Shown piece after piece: positions 53,508 to 61,613 of a stretch of 64,000 nucleotides of DNA. The stretch's first letter is position 1. The number at the start of each line of letters is the position of its first letter. The DNA lies in the NCBI GenBank assembly GCA_023457035.1, contig JAEWNN010000013.1, positions 10,845 through 74,844 on the forward strand, written 5' to 3'. A program made the translations under genes and the position numbers. This DNA is from Verrucomicrobiota bacterium (GTDB taxonomy: Bacteria; Verrucomicrobiota; Verrucomicrobiia; Opitutales; Opitutaceae). Under the pieces are notes generated by a model, which was not told where the DNA came from, made no database searches, and was given only the letters and a program-made list of their open reading frames with translations.

Positions 53508-54578
53508 CTAAGTCGCCACCCGGCATAGGAGCTCCCATCCGACGTGCTCCTGTGCTATCCGATGCCCGGATTGGATCAGGGCTTTGGCTTGGGGCGCGAG
53601 ATCGCCCAGCCATCGGCAATCGGGATCGGACATTTCGACGATATCTGCTTCTTCGGAATCTGTGAGGGTGTCGTGTTTGAAAAGCTGTTGGTAGCTCCAG
53701 AGGTGAGGGATTACCGCGGGCAGGCCTGCTGCTGTAGCGCGTTCTGAGGCCAACCGAGGGATGCGAAGACCAGCGGCGTCGAGATCACCGAAGTAGTAGA
53801 TGGGCCTTGGACTACCTATTTCGGCGAAAATAGTGGAGAGGTAGAGCACTCCCTCCCTGAACCGATCACCGCCTCCGTAGACGACTGCACCGAACTCCCG
53901 GGTCTTCTCATTCCACCGTCGGTATGAGTCCCATGTCGCCACGTTCTCGAGGACGATCAAGGGGTTGTCTACTTTGGGGCCGCGGACCCAAGGTAATGGT
54001 TCGGGTACGATGAAACAGCGAAGACTCCCCAGGGTCAGGCGATTCTGGTCGAAGAGCGATGATCCCCGGTACAGTTCATCTAGTCGCTTCTCGTCGCCGA
54101 AAATATCGAGCGATCTTTCTTTGATCGGCACCAACAGTCGGGTTCGGCCTCCTTCCTTAAGGAAGGTGTCGATCTGCATCAGTTCGGCGAAAGAGACGGC
54201 AAGTCTGGCGGATGCGCAGAATCGGAGTTCCGGCTCCCAGTCCTGAAGGCGTCTTCTTTCATCGTCTCGTACTGGCTCTTGAACGAAACCGAATGCTTCC
54301 ATCCACAGAGGTTCTTGTTCGAGGGGGATGGCGATCCGGTTGATCCGGTGGCGGTGGTAACGATCAGTGGTGATGCTGATCCAGCCTTCTTGCGCCAGCG
54401 CGCACGCATCACGTGATGCTTCATCGATGTCCGATCCGCTATGCAGACTAGCGTCGGACAGTAGTTTCTCCCAGTTACGGGAGAACGGGCGCGACGATGT
54501 GCCGACCTTCTCACCCCGAGCTCGGGTCCATTGGGCGAAGAGTTCGCGGGCCAGGGGGATTCGTTGGAGATCGGCCAT
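53508..54578 (-). CDS. jetD: Wadjet system protein JetD (TOPRIM nuclease, DUF2220/DUF3322)
   Basis: 356 residues. The C-terminal half has a TOPRIM fold as in topoisomerase VI/Spo11 A subunits: PLIVLENVATWDSYRRW (Glu), then YYFGDLDAAGLRIPRLA (DxD) and a late RIAQEHVGWELL. The N-terminal half (about 1-170) is the arm region with RELFAQWTRARGEKVGTSSR. In the Wadjet system JetD is the subunit that cuts small circular DNA recognised by the JetABC SMC complex. Last gene of the operon; one base separates it from jetC. Confidence 0.88.
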   Translation of the reverse strand: MADLQRIPLARELFAQWTRARGEKVGTSSRPFSRNWEKLLSDASLHSGSDIDEASRDACALAQEGWISITTDRYHRHRINRIAIPLEQEPLWMEAFGFVQEPVRDDERRRLQDWEPELRFCASARLAVSFAELMQIDTFLKEGGRTRLLVPIKERSLDIFGDEKRLDELYRGSSLFDQNRLTLGSLRCFIVPEPLPWVRGPKVDNPLIVLENVATWDSYRRWNEKTREFGAVVYGGGDRFREGVLYLSTIFAEIGSPRPIYYFGDLDAAGLRIPRLASERATAAGLPAVIPHLWSYQQLFKHDTLTDSEEADIVEMSDPDCRWLGDLAPQAKALIQSGHRIAQEHVGWELLCRVAT

Positions 54579-54579
54579 C

Positions 54580-57500
54580 TCAGGATAGTGCCTCCATCGC
54601 GTCGGCCATGCGCATGATCACTGGGATATTGTCGATTCGGCTGATGTATTCGCCCTTGTGCTCCACATGTTTCCGACAGACGACAACGGTTTGGGCGTGT
54701 GAAACCATCACGCCGAGTCGCTCTGGCGGGAACGCCATCACCAGCTGCAACTGGAAACTGTTCGCAAGGGAGAGGCAGTCTTCGATGCCGTCGCCGGACA
54801 GCTTCGAGAACGCTTCGTCCATGACGACAAGTCCGAGCTGCTGAGAGTGGAGCGATTGCCTGTTTCCCCGGTCGTAAACCCGGCGGAATGCGGCAAGCAT
54901 CGAGATGAAGAAGGGCGCTTGGTTTTCGCCTCCGCTCAAGTTGCGCCCGCTTCTCCCTAGCGAAATCGGCTGCGCCTCCGGCTTATCGGCAGGCACGACT
55001 ACGATGTCGTAGTGGTGGTAGTTGCGGTAGTCCAGAAGCCGCCGGGCCTGTTCGTTCCCTTCCCCGGATTCGTTGATGGCCTTCATCATCTCCGCTTTGG
55101 CCTGCTGGAGTTCCTCTTCCGCGATGGCGTTGATGAGGGGGTCGCTCTCGGAAAAACCGGTTTCGAGCAGCCGCCAAGCGGCACCGTAGCCGGCAGTGTC
55201 GCGACGGAACGTGATTCGATAGCGCGATTTTCCAACCGGTTTGGTGAGGTGGCTGGCGAGGCCTTTGATCGTGCGCTCAGCCTCGTCTGTGCGCTGTTTC
55301 AACTCCTTGAGGACACTATCCTCCAGCCGCCGCTCCCATTCGTGCCGACGGTCTTCGGCCAACTGTCGCGACTTGGCAAGTTCCACGGTTTCGAGATCCG
55401 CCAGCCGCTTAGCCCACGGGGTGTTGTCCTCTTCATCCGGAGGAAAATCGTGCTGGTATTCGGGATGGCGCAGTTGTCCGTTTTCATTGCGGCAGGAGGC
55501 GAGCTCGCTGCGTTCACGGTTCCGTTCGGCTTTGGCTTTGAGTGCCTCAGCGTCAGCGGTTTGGACTCTGCTCATCGTTCCCTTCAAGCATTCCTGCCAA
55601 TCCGGAAACTCAGCCCGCAGCTCATCGCGCCTGGCGTTCAACTCGCTATCGAGGACTCCAGCGAAGTCGGCACCGAGCTTGGCTCGCTCCTCTTGGGCTT
55701 TGATCGTTGTGTTCTTGAACAGTTTCTCGGCGCGATTGAGTGCCTCCTGAATAGGCGCGATGGTATTCTCGTACGTTGCTTCGGCATTCTTGAGAACGCC
55801 GATCCGCTCTTGGATCTTTGTCCGCTCGTTGCTCCATTCTTCCAGTTGCTTGAGCCGGGCCTCTCGCTCCGGGGTGGAGAGAAACGCAATCGTTGAGGCG
55901 AGGGACTTCAGGGCGTCGTCTCGTTGCGGGATCTCGGAGAGCCCGGTGAGGGGCTCCTGAAGTGCCCCATTGCCGAGGCCATTTTGTTTCCCCTGCGCGA
56001 GCCAGCTCCCGACATCTTCAAGTGTCCGTTTGGCTTCGCTCAGCTCCTTTGCGGTTTGGTCCTGCGCCTCGCGTACCTGTTTGCGCATTCGCTCCAGGCC
56101 GCTCTTGCCCAAAGTTAGGGCGACATTGGTGCTGCCTTTCAATCGTCGGCGGATGGGGACGGATTTTGAGAAGCCATCGGGTGTGATGGCCTTTGCGGCT
56201 TCGGTGGATTCGAGTTCGTCGACGGTATTTACTCCGACGATGTTGCCCAACAGGGATTCCACGAAGCGTCGGGCAATCGGATGATTCACCTCGACCTTCT
56301 CCCAGAGCGATCCGGCGAGGGTGGGTGAGTGAAGCCCTTGGGATTCACCGGGGTGGAGTAGCGACTCGCCTTCTCCACGACCCGGAGCGACCTGCCGAAG
56401 AATCTCCAGCGCGTCCTGGTAGTCTTGGTCATTGCCAACTACCATGGCCCATCGATTGGCCCCCAGGGCTAGCTCGATGGCCGGCCACCACTTCTCGGCC
56501 TCTGGTTTCACCTCAATCAGGCGCGCAAGCTGTTCGACTCGGTTCCCGAGTCTCTCGCGGGCGGCGTGGAATTGGGGGAACGATCCGGGCGTCCGATCCT
56601 GATCCAAGCTCTGCTGGTCGGTGTTTAGCTGTTGGATCCGCTTTTCGAGTTGGTTTTTTCGTTCCCGAAAAGGAGCCAGCAATGCGCTCACGTCTTCCCA
56701 GATAATCTGGAAACGCTCGGCCAAGGCTTGCATGGCCTGTCCCCGACTTGCCTCTGGTCCTGATCCAAGGGATCTGAGCAGCGACTCATCGAGTCCGATC
56801 GCTCCGGAGAGGCCGGCGAGGGGAATCGATTCGCCGTGGCGCAACCATTGGACCCACTGCTGATGCCGGGTGGCTAGTTGCTGGCGGACGGAGGCTTGGG
56901 TGCTGCGTAACGCAGCAAGTTCCGCTCGTTGTTTCGTCTCCTCAGCGTGAAGCTTCCTCAGCTCGATCTCTTGTGGATCCTCGCTGACCTTGAGCGTCAT
57001 CTCCTGGATCCTTTGGTGGAGCTGACTGACTTCCCTCAGTTTCTCTTCGAGCTCGCTGTGTTGTTGGGCGCGTTCCGCCTGACAGCGCCGAAGCTTTTCC
57101 GCTTGGGTTTCGCGTTGTTTCTCGTGCTGGAGCAGCTCGATCAATGTGCAGGTGTGTTGGAAGATCGCCGCACGGCGTCTCTCCTCCTGGTACGTCGTAT
57201 GGCTGGCGCAGATCCGCCGCAGGAAATCGACCTCGTTCTCCTGCTTGAGAAGGCGCTGCCGGGTCTCCTCGTAGGCGGCCAGTGCTGCCCGGACATCGCG
57301 TACATCGAGAGGGTTCTCTTCGAGGATGAAGTCACGGATGAACTTCTCCACATTCTCCTCTGGCTCGAAGGCCATGGCTTTGGGGAATGTCCGTCGGAAC
57401 GCCTCTCGGTCAAAATAGAGGTGTTGATGCGTGGCCATCTCGGAGAGGTAGTCCTGCTGCCGAGAGAAGAGACAGTCGTTGCCGAACTCCCGCCGGATCC

Positions 57501-57978
57501 AGGTGCGGAACCGGTCGTCGTCGATCATCTGGTCCCCGGTGGTCAGATCGGAGTACTCTAGCCGGGCGGGGATACCGAAATACGTGCGCTTGGGATCAGA
57601 TTGAGGACTCGAATACTCTAGCCGGATGCCCCAAGTTTCTCGTTTGGCCTCCTGGCCGCGGTTGGCTGGACGAGTGAATTCCAGAGCGATCACCGAAACA
57701 CCGCTGTCGCGCAGGAAGTGGCGCTCTCCAGAGCTTTTCTTCTGGTTGGTGTCCCCCAAGCAGTAACCGACGAGGTCGCGACCGCGGGCGTTGCCGGCTG
57801 CTGCACGGTTGGCTTTCCACCCTTCGCCCAACATGACGTACTGGATCATGTCGAGGATGGCGGACTTGCCGGTCCCGAATGACCCGGAGATTAGGATGTT
57901 GTCGTCGACGTCGAAAATCTGGCGGAAGCCGTACCAGTTTAGGGCGACGAGGCGGGTGAGGGAAATACGTTGGCTCAT
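54580..57978 (-). CDS. jetC: Wadjet system SMC-like ATPase JetC (MukB/MksB type)
   Basis: 1132 residues. N-terminal Walker A in ILISGSFGTGKSAILDMIQY; a very long coiled coil from about 220 to 900, with a hinge-like globular region around 440-600 (KWWPAIELALGANRWAMVVG); signature LGRSGRNLSGGENQAPFFIS and Walker B GLVVMDEAFSKLSGDGIEDC near the C-terminus. It extrudes DNA loops with JetA and JetB. Its ATG overlaps the jetB stop (ATGA). Full length and intact. Confidence 0.92.
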   Translation of the reverse strand: MSQRISLTRLVALNWYGFRQIFDVDDNILISGSFGTGKSAILDMIQYVMLGEGWKANRAAAGNARGRDLVGYCLGDTNQKKSSGERHFLRDSGVSVIALEFTRPANRGQEAKRETWGIRLEYSSPQSDPKRTYFGIPARLEYSDLTTGDQMIDDDRFRTWIRREFGNDCLFSRQQDYLSEMATHQHLYFDREAFRRTFPKAMAFEPEENVEKFIRDFILEENPLDVRDVRAALAAYEETRQRLLKQENEVDFLRRICASHTTYQEERRRAAIFQHTCTLIELLQHEKQRETQAEKLRRCQAERAQQHSELEEKLREVSQLHQRIQEMTLKVSEDPQEIELRKLHAEETKQRAELAALRSTQASVRQQLATRHQQWVQWLRHGESIPLAGLSGAIGLDESLLRSLGSGPEASRGQAMQALAERFQIIWEDVSALLAPFRERKNQLEKRIQQLNTDQQSLDQDRTPGSFPQFHAARERLGNRVEQLARLIEVKPEAEKWWPAIELALGANRWAMVVGNDQDYQDALEILRQVAPGRGEGESLLHPGESQGLHSPTLAGSLWEKVEVNHPIARRFVESLLGNIVGVNTVDELESTEAAKAITPDGFSKSVPIRRRLKGSTNVALTLGKSGLERMRKQVREAQDQTAKELSEAKRTLEDVGSWLAQGKQNGLGNGALQEPLTGLSEIPQRDDALKSLASTIAFLSTPEREARLKQLEEWSNERTKIQERIGVLKNAEATYENTIAPIQEALNRAEKLFKNTTIKAQEERAKLGADFAGVLDSELNARRDELRAEFPDWQECLKGTMSRVQTADAEALKAKAERNRERSELASCRNENGQLRHPEYQHDFPPDEEDNTPWAKRLADLETVELAKSRQLAEDRRHEWERRLEDSVLKELKQRTDEAERTIKGLASHLTKPVGKSRYRITFRRDTAGYGAAWRLLETGFSESDPLINAIAEEELQQAKAEMMKAINESGEGNEQARRLLDYRNYHHYDIVVVPADKPEAQPISLGRSGRNLSGGENQAPFFISMLAAFRRVYDRGNRQSLHSQQLGLVVMDEAFSKLSGDGIEDCLSLANSFQLQLVMAFPPERLGVMVSHAQTVVVCRKHVEHKGEYISRIDNIPVIMRMADAMEALS

Positions 57979-58628
57979 GGCGTCTCTGGTGCGGCGTTGG
58001 TCTCAACGGCAGCGGGATTCGCACCGGCTGGAGTCTGTGCGTATTGGCCGCATTGGCGTTCCCACTCTGCCTCGTTCTCGAACGGAATGACCCGGGGTAG
58101 GGTGGGAAGGATCTCGATCTGCATTTCACCGAAGCGTGCTCCGTCCTCTTGGCGCTGACAGCGGATCAATCGACGGCTGCGGAGTTTCGTCAGAATCTCC
58201 CGCATGAGTCCCTCAGTCGGCGGCTCGATTCGTTCGAAGTAGAGTTTGAGCCGCGCCCAAAGATCGTTGGCGGTGATGACCACGGCGGCGACGGACTGCT
58301 CCATCCTGGCATCATGGTAGATGCGCCAAAGCACCAGCACTACGAGCGTTTCGGCTTTGTTGAAGCGGACCACTAGGCCGCAATCACCCGGGACCGGCCG
58401 CAGCTGAAGGATGGGACGATCCGGGTCGGGGACGAGGACCAAGTGGAGTGGCGCGAAGTACTCCTCGATCTCCTTCTGGTATTGGCGAGCGAGAAGGTAG
58501 AGCTCTCGGTCGCGTCCGGTCTCTCCAATCAGAGCACACGACGCGAGCAGCTCCGTGAGGATATCGGAAAGGGCGGCGCGATCATCCTCGCGGACGTGTT
58601 GCCAGAAGGAGGGCCAAGGGAGGGGCAT
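57975..58628 (-). CDS. jetB: Wadjet system JetB (DUF4194, MukE/MksE-like)
   Basis: 217 residues. DUF4194 features: LTELLASCALIGETGRDREL, YLLARQYQKEIEEYFAPLHL, LVVRFNKAETLVVLVLWRIY and PTEGLMREILTKLRSRRLIR, a tandem winged-helix plan like MukE. It bridges JetA and JetC. The C-terminal 25 residues are a Pro/Ala/Glu tail. It follows jetA by two bases. Confidence 0.9.
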   Translation of the reverse strand: MPLPWPSFWQHVREDDRAALSDILTELLASCALIGETGRDRELYLLARQYQKEIEEYFAPLHLVLVPDPDRPILQLRPVPGDCGLVVRFNKAETLVVLVLWRIYHDARMEQSVAAVVITANDLWARLKLYFERIEPPTEGLMREILTKLRSRRLIRCQRQEDGARFGEMQIEILPTLPRVIPFENEAEWERQCGQYAQTPAGANPAAVETNAAPETP

Positions 58629-58630
58629 GT

Positions 58631-60118
58631 TCAGGAAATGCGTTCGAGATGGAATCGCTCAACGGTCCGATCCCCCTGCGGATCGAGGGGGATCTGGTGG
58701 GGCTCCGTTCCGCAGTCTTCACGCTTGGTTCTGATTTTCCAGCGGATGGAGCGACGTGAGCCCGGTGCCGGCCCGTTGTCGAAATTGAGGACCGCCAGCA
58801 GATCGAGAAGGTCGTCTTCAACGACGAGATTGATCTGTTCGGACGAGAGAACGGATCCCTTTTCCGGAAGGTGTTCATCGATGAATCGTGCCGCTCTCTG
58901 CGGACTGAGCACGTAGAGGTTCCGTCCTCGAATCTCGTCCATCGCCTCCTCCGTGTCCCCTGGATCGAGCTGAAGACGAACGGAGAGGTCGACCGTCGGG
59001 CGTGGCTGCCGCGAACGGGCTAGCGAGTTTTCGCCAAAGTACACCTCCACCTCTGTGGATAGCAGCGACATCCCCGGTTCGCGGGCGAGGGCGGCGAAGG
59101 AATTGCCGGCGTGTGCTTGAGCCGCATCGGCGAGATAGATCTTCACCTGTTCGGGCCGCCGACCGCGCATTTCGGTTTGGTAGCGGTACCGCGCTGCCGA
59201 GAGTTTGCTGAAGTCGGCCATCCGGCCGTCGATCAGCTTCTGCTTGTTCGGGATGGCCCCCAGCTGGGCGGCAAGGCGGGACAACATCCGTTCGGCTTCA
59301 TCAAATGCGGCCGAGTCGCTGATGCCGGCGTGGTGCTGCTTAATTCCTTCGGAGAGTCGCTGCTTGATGAACGGATCCGAGAGTGCGTCTTCTGTGATGT
59401 TGCGTGCCTGATGCAGCTTGGGGAGCAACCCGGCACTCTGGAGCGCATCGTAGCAGACCATGTGTTCGCCGGCGTGAAAATCGACGAGGAAGCGGTTGAG
59501 GGTCTCCTGGGCTGTGGTGCTTTCCCGCTGTGCCGCCTCATGCTGGGCAACCAGTGTTTCCACGGCATGCATCTGTTCGATTGCCCTGCCAGCCCGATCC
59601 AACAGATCCTTCACCTTCTGGCGCATTTCATCGGGCGTGAGCTTGCTGGGATTAAAGACGTCCGGGCGAAGCAAGTCGTCGCAGAGGGACCGCAACGTTG
59701 CTGCAAAGTCCTTCAGTTCTGCCGGGCGGTCTTCAGCCAAATCTTCCAGCAACCGCAGCAGCATCCGCAACCGAGGCGCGATCAGTACGAAACGCTCATC
59801 CAGGCTGATCCTACGGTCCTGAATCCAGTGAGCCTCCAGCAATTTGTTGAAGAACTGACCGGCGCGTTGAGTTACATCGGTCAACTGCCCGCCTTCATCC
59901 TCATCCAATGGTATGGCAGGATGCTCTGTGAGAACCTCCCGGATCAATGCTCGCGCTTCATCGTGTTCAACTTGGCCGCCCTCATCTGCCGCTTCGATCA
60001 GACGCGCAGCACAATCGATGTACAGAGGCGCCGACGGTCTTGCCAAGGGACGGAAGAAGCCCCCGGAGAGCACAGGGGCTAGCCGCTGGCCGAGCGGGGT
60101 GTCGGAGGGATCGCTCAT
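58631..60118 (-). CDS. jetA: Wadjet system JetA (MukF/MksF-like kleisin)
   Basis: 495 residues from ATG 60118; a TTG at 60178 would add 20 residues of unlikely sequence. N-terminal winged-helix part: LYIDCAARLIEAADEGGQVE, RAGQFFNKLLEAHWIQDRRI, ERFVLIAPRLRMLLRLLEDL. The middle is helical, and the C-terminal part (RRSIRWKIRTKREDC) resembles a kleisin C-terminal winged helix. Assigned to JetA by its position ahead of jetB-jetC-jetD and by this plan; which Wadjet subtype it belongs to would need a profile search. Confidence 0.85.
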   Translation of the reverse strand: MSDPSDTPLGQRLAPVLSGGFFRPLARPSAPLYIDCAARLIEAADEGGQVEHDEARALIREVLTEHPAIPLDEDEGGQLTDVTQRAGQFFNKLLEAHWIQDRRISLDERFVLIAPRLRMLLRLLEDLAEDRPAELKDFAATLRSLCDDLLRPDVFNPSKLTPDEMRQKVKDLLDRAGRAIEQMHAVETLVAQHEAAQRESTTAQETLNRFLVDFHAGEHMVCYDALQSAGLLPKLHQARNITEDALSDPFIKQRLSEGIKQHHAGISDSAAFDEAERMLSRLAAQLGAIPNKQKLIDGRMADFSKLSAARYRYQTEMRGRRPEQVKIYLADAAQAHAGNSFAALAREPGMSLLSTEVEVYFGENSLARSRQPRPTVDLSVRLQLDPGDTEEAMDEIRGRNLYVLSPQRAARFIDEHLPEKGSVLSSEQINLVVEDDLLDLLAVLNFDNGPAPGSRRSIRWKIRTKREDCGTEPHQIPLDPQGDRTVERFHLERIS

Positions 60119-60190
60119 GAAGTGGGTCGCGAGGGGCGGATGCTCAAGGCACCGAGTGTAATCCGGGGGGGCGGACAATTGCGGTCCGAG

Positions 60191-60282
60191 GTAGTTGTTA
60201 CAACTACTGCCCTAGTTGTTACAAGTATCCCAGAGCGAAATCTGGGTACGTGGAACAACTAGGTGCGTAACTGTAGCAACTG
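60191..60282. promoter_or_regulatory. Repeated operator-like sites upstream of jetA
   Basis: Four related copies of a TAGTTGTTACA-like word: a palindrome GTAGTTGTTACAACTAC (60191-60207), a direct copy at 60213-60224, and two inverted copies at 60252-60262 (GGAACAACTA) and 60269-60281 (AACTGTAGCAACT). They lie 75-165 bases before the jetA ATG. This fits binding of a repressor or activator to the Wadjet promoter. It overlaps the 3' end of the small open frame at 60212. Confidence 0.6.
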
Positions 60283-60586
60283 GAGGTTGTTTCATCCGGT
60301 TGTCCGCCTCCTGTTGCACTTGGGGAGGCGGCGAAGATCGCTGGGTGCTGCCCCCGGCTGTCCTCTCTTGCAGGTTTTTGAGGTCGTATATGCGGGCGCC
60401 GTTATGGTCGGCTGGGATCGTGCCGACGAACTCCTTGAGACGGTCGGGGATCGCTGCATGTCTTTTGGCGTCGACTTCTCGGTAATGCTCGTTGGTGGAG
60501 ATCCATATGTCGGCGAAGTAGTCGAAGACATCGTCGGAGCCGAAATGGTAGATCTGACCGTTGTCCAGAGCAGCTCGCACCGGCAT
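60212..60586 (-). CDS. Small hypothetical protein upstream of jetA
   Basis: 124 residues. The first 80 look like a real protein: ALDNGQIYHFGSDDVFDYFA, DIWISTNEHYREVDAKRHAA, IPDRLKEFVGTIPADHNGAR. The last 40 residues are less protein-like and are encoded by the repeated operator sites. No family recognised. It is in the same direction as the jet genes and could be a regulator or accessory of that operon; alternatively the DNA is a leader and the frame is fortuitous. Confidence 0.45.
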   Translation of the reverse strand: MPVRAALDNGQIYHFGSDDVFDYFADIWISTNEHYREVDAKRHAAIPDRLKEFVGTIPADHNGARIYDLKNLQERTAGGSTQRSSPPPQVQQEADNRMKQPPVATVTHLVVPRTQISLWDTCNN

Positions 60587-60616
60587 CGCTAGGCCGGGGA
60601 CCGACAGACGATAATG

Positions 60617-60631
60617 TGAGTCACCGACTCA
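60617..60631. promoter_or_regulatory. Short perfect inverted repeat upstream of the small leftward gene
   Basis: TGAGTC (60617-60622) and GACTCA (60626-60631) around ACC, 31 bases upstream of the start at 60586. Placed where an operator for leftward transcription would be. Confidence 0.4.
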
Positions 60632-60699
60632 ACATAATTCCGGCCCCCTTAGTGAGCCGGACCAGGGAGCCGGGGTTCTCCCGAAGCTCCCCAGGAGGA

Positions 60700-61330
60700 G
60701 GCGGGCGCATGCCCGTCCGACCGCGAGTGCCGACCCCTTGGGGAGAGGCCGAGCCAAGGTCCCGCTTCCGGGACCCGGAACCCCCGCTTGCGGGGGTGAT
60801 TTTCGGCACGAAAATCACGTCGGAACAAATTGCACTTACGCAATTTTTTCGACCAAGCCAAGCCGCTCCGCGGCGACCAGTTGTCCCCCCCCGATTGTAA
60901 TAGGGGGGACAACTGGAGGGCTTGGCGGGTATTGTCCCCCCTGCCCTACAGGGGGGCAATGGCACCCGGAGTCCCTAGGGAAGACGGGGGTGGCGGAACG
61001 ACGGTAGTCGTTATCGTAGAGGCACCTGCAAGCCGGTCGTCCGGCGGAGTGTGCCGAAAACGGGGGGACAAACGGCGATTTTTCGCTGTTTTTGCTCAAT
61101 TTTTGGGGCATTGTCCCCCCTGATTTTGGTCTCAAAATCGGGTCGGAGTGACTTTTGTAAGTCACTTTCAAAACGGCACCAAAAACCGGTTCTTCCGGTG
61201 GGTGTGCCGGGGCGGTGTGGAAGGTTGCCTCCACACCTTGTCGGGAGGGCCGGTTTCCGGCCCCCAGAACCCGGTCGGCCTCCAGCCGTACCGGGGTGCC
61301 GGTGAGTTGTGGTAGCCGTGCTACCACACG
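60700..61330. other. Dense hairpin region, candidate oriT/oriV
   Basis: No convincing gene in 60,590-61,475. At least eleven perfect or near-perfect stem-loops follow one another: 60702-60715, 60758-60775, 60781-60796, 60798-60816, 60827-60846, 60877-60916, 60931-60960, 61122-61139, 61147-61166, 61214-61237 and 61308-61328. The word TTGTCCCCCC or its complement occurs five times, at 60881, 60903, 60932, 61062 and 61111, in alternating orientation. It lies directly upstream of the HUH-motif protein. Such hairpin and repeat clusters are typical of transfer or replication origins nicked by HUH enzymes. Confidence 0.6.
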
Positions 61331-61475
61331 ATGAGGCGCCAAACGGATGTGCAGTTGGGTGCGCCGGTGGGGTCCGGCGGTCCTATTGTTGACCGGCGGA
61401 CCCAGAATTCGGACGACGAGGTTTTTCCTGAAAATCGCCCTACTCACCTACCCACTTTCCGCTCATAGACTGGGG

Positions 61476-61613
61476 GTGCAGAATCAGGTTCACTTTTCCC
61501 AATTTCGGACTCCGGAGATGTATCTCCGGCTGATGATGCACACCCTCCAGGCAGCCCAAGGCCTAGCCGGGGCTGCCGGAGACTCTTTCCATGAGATCGG
61601 GGGTAACCGGTGA
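61476..61613 (+). CDS. Possible small protein coupled to the HUH protein
   Basis: 45 residues from GTG 61476 (or 31 from ATG 61521). Sequence VHFSQFRTPEMYLRLMMHTL then QAAQGLAGAAGDSFHEIGG. Its TGA overlaps the GTG start of the downstream gene (GTGA), the strongest reason to think it is translated. No family recognised. Confidence 0.35.
   Translation: MQNQVHFSQFRTPEMYLRLMMHTLQAAQGLAGAAGDSFHEIGGNR

Noticed and set aside
60700..61330. CRISPR array
   Set aside because: The repeated words are only about 10 bases, occur in both orientations and at irregular spacing, and there are no cas genes; the PD-(D/E)XK gene alone is not enough to call Cas4.
60621..61447. Several 80-200 codon frames on both strands over the hairpin region
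   Set aside because: Their residues follow the C-runs and palindromes, frames on both strands overlap fully, and none has a plausible start site or motif.
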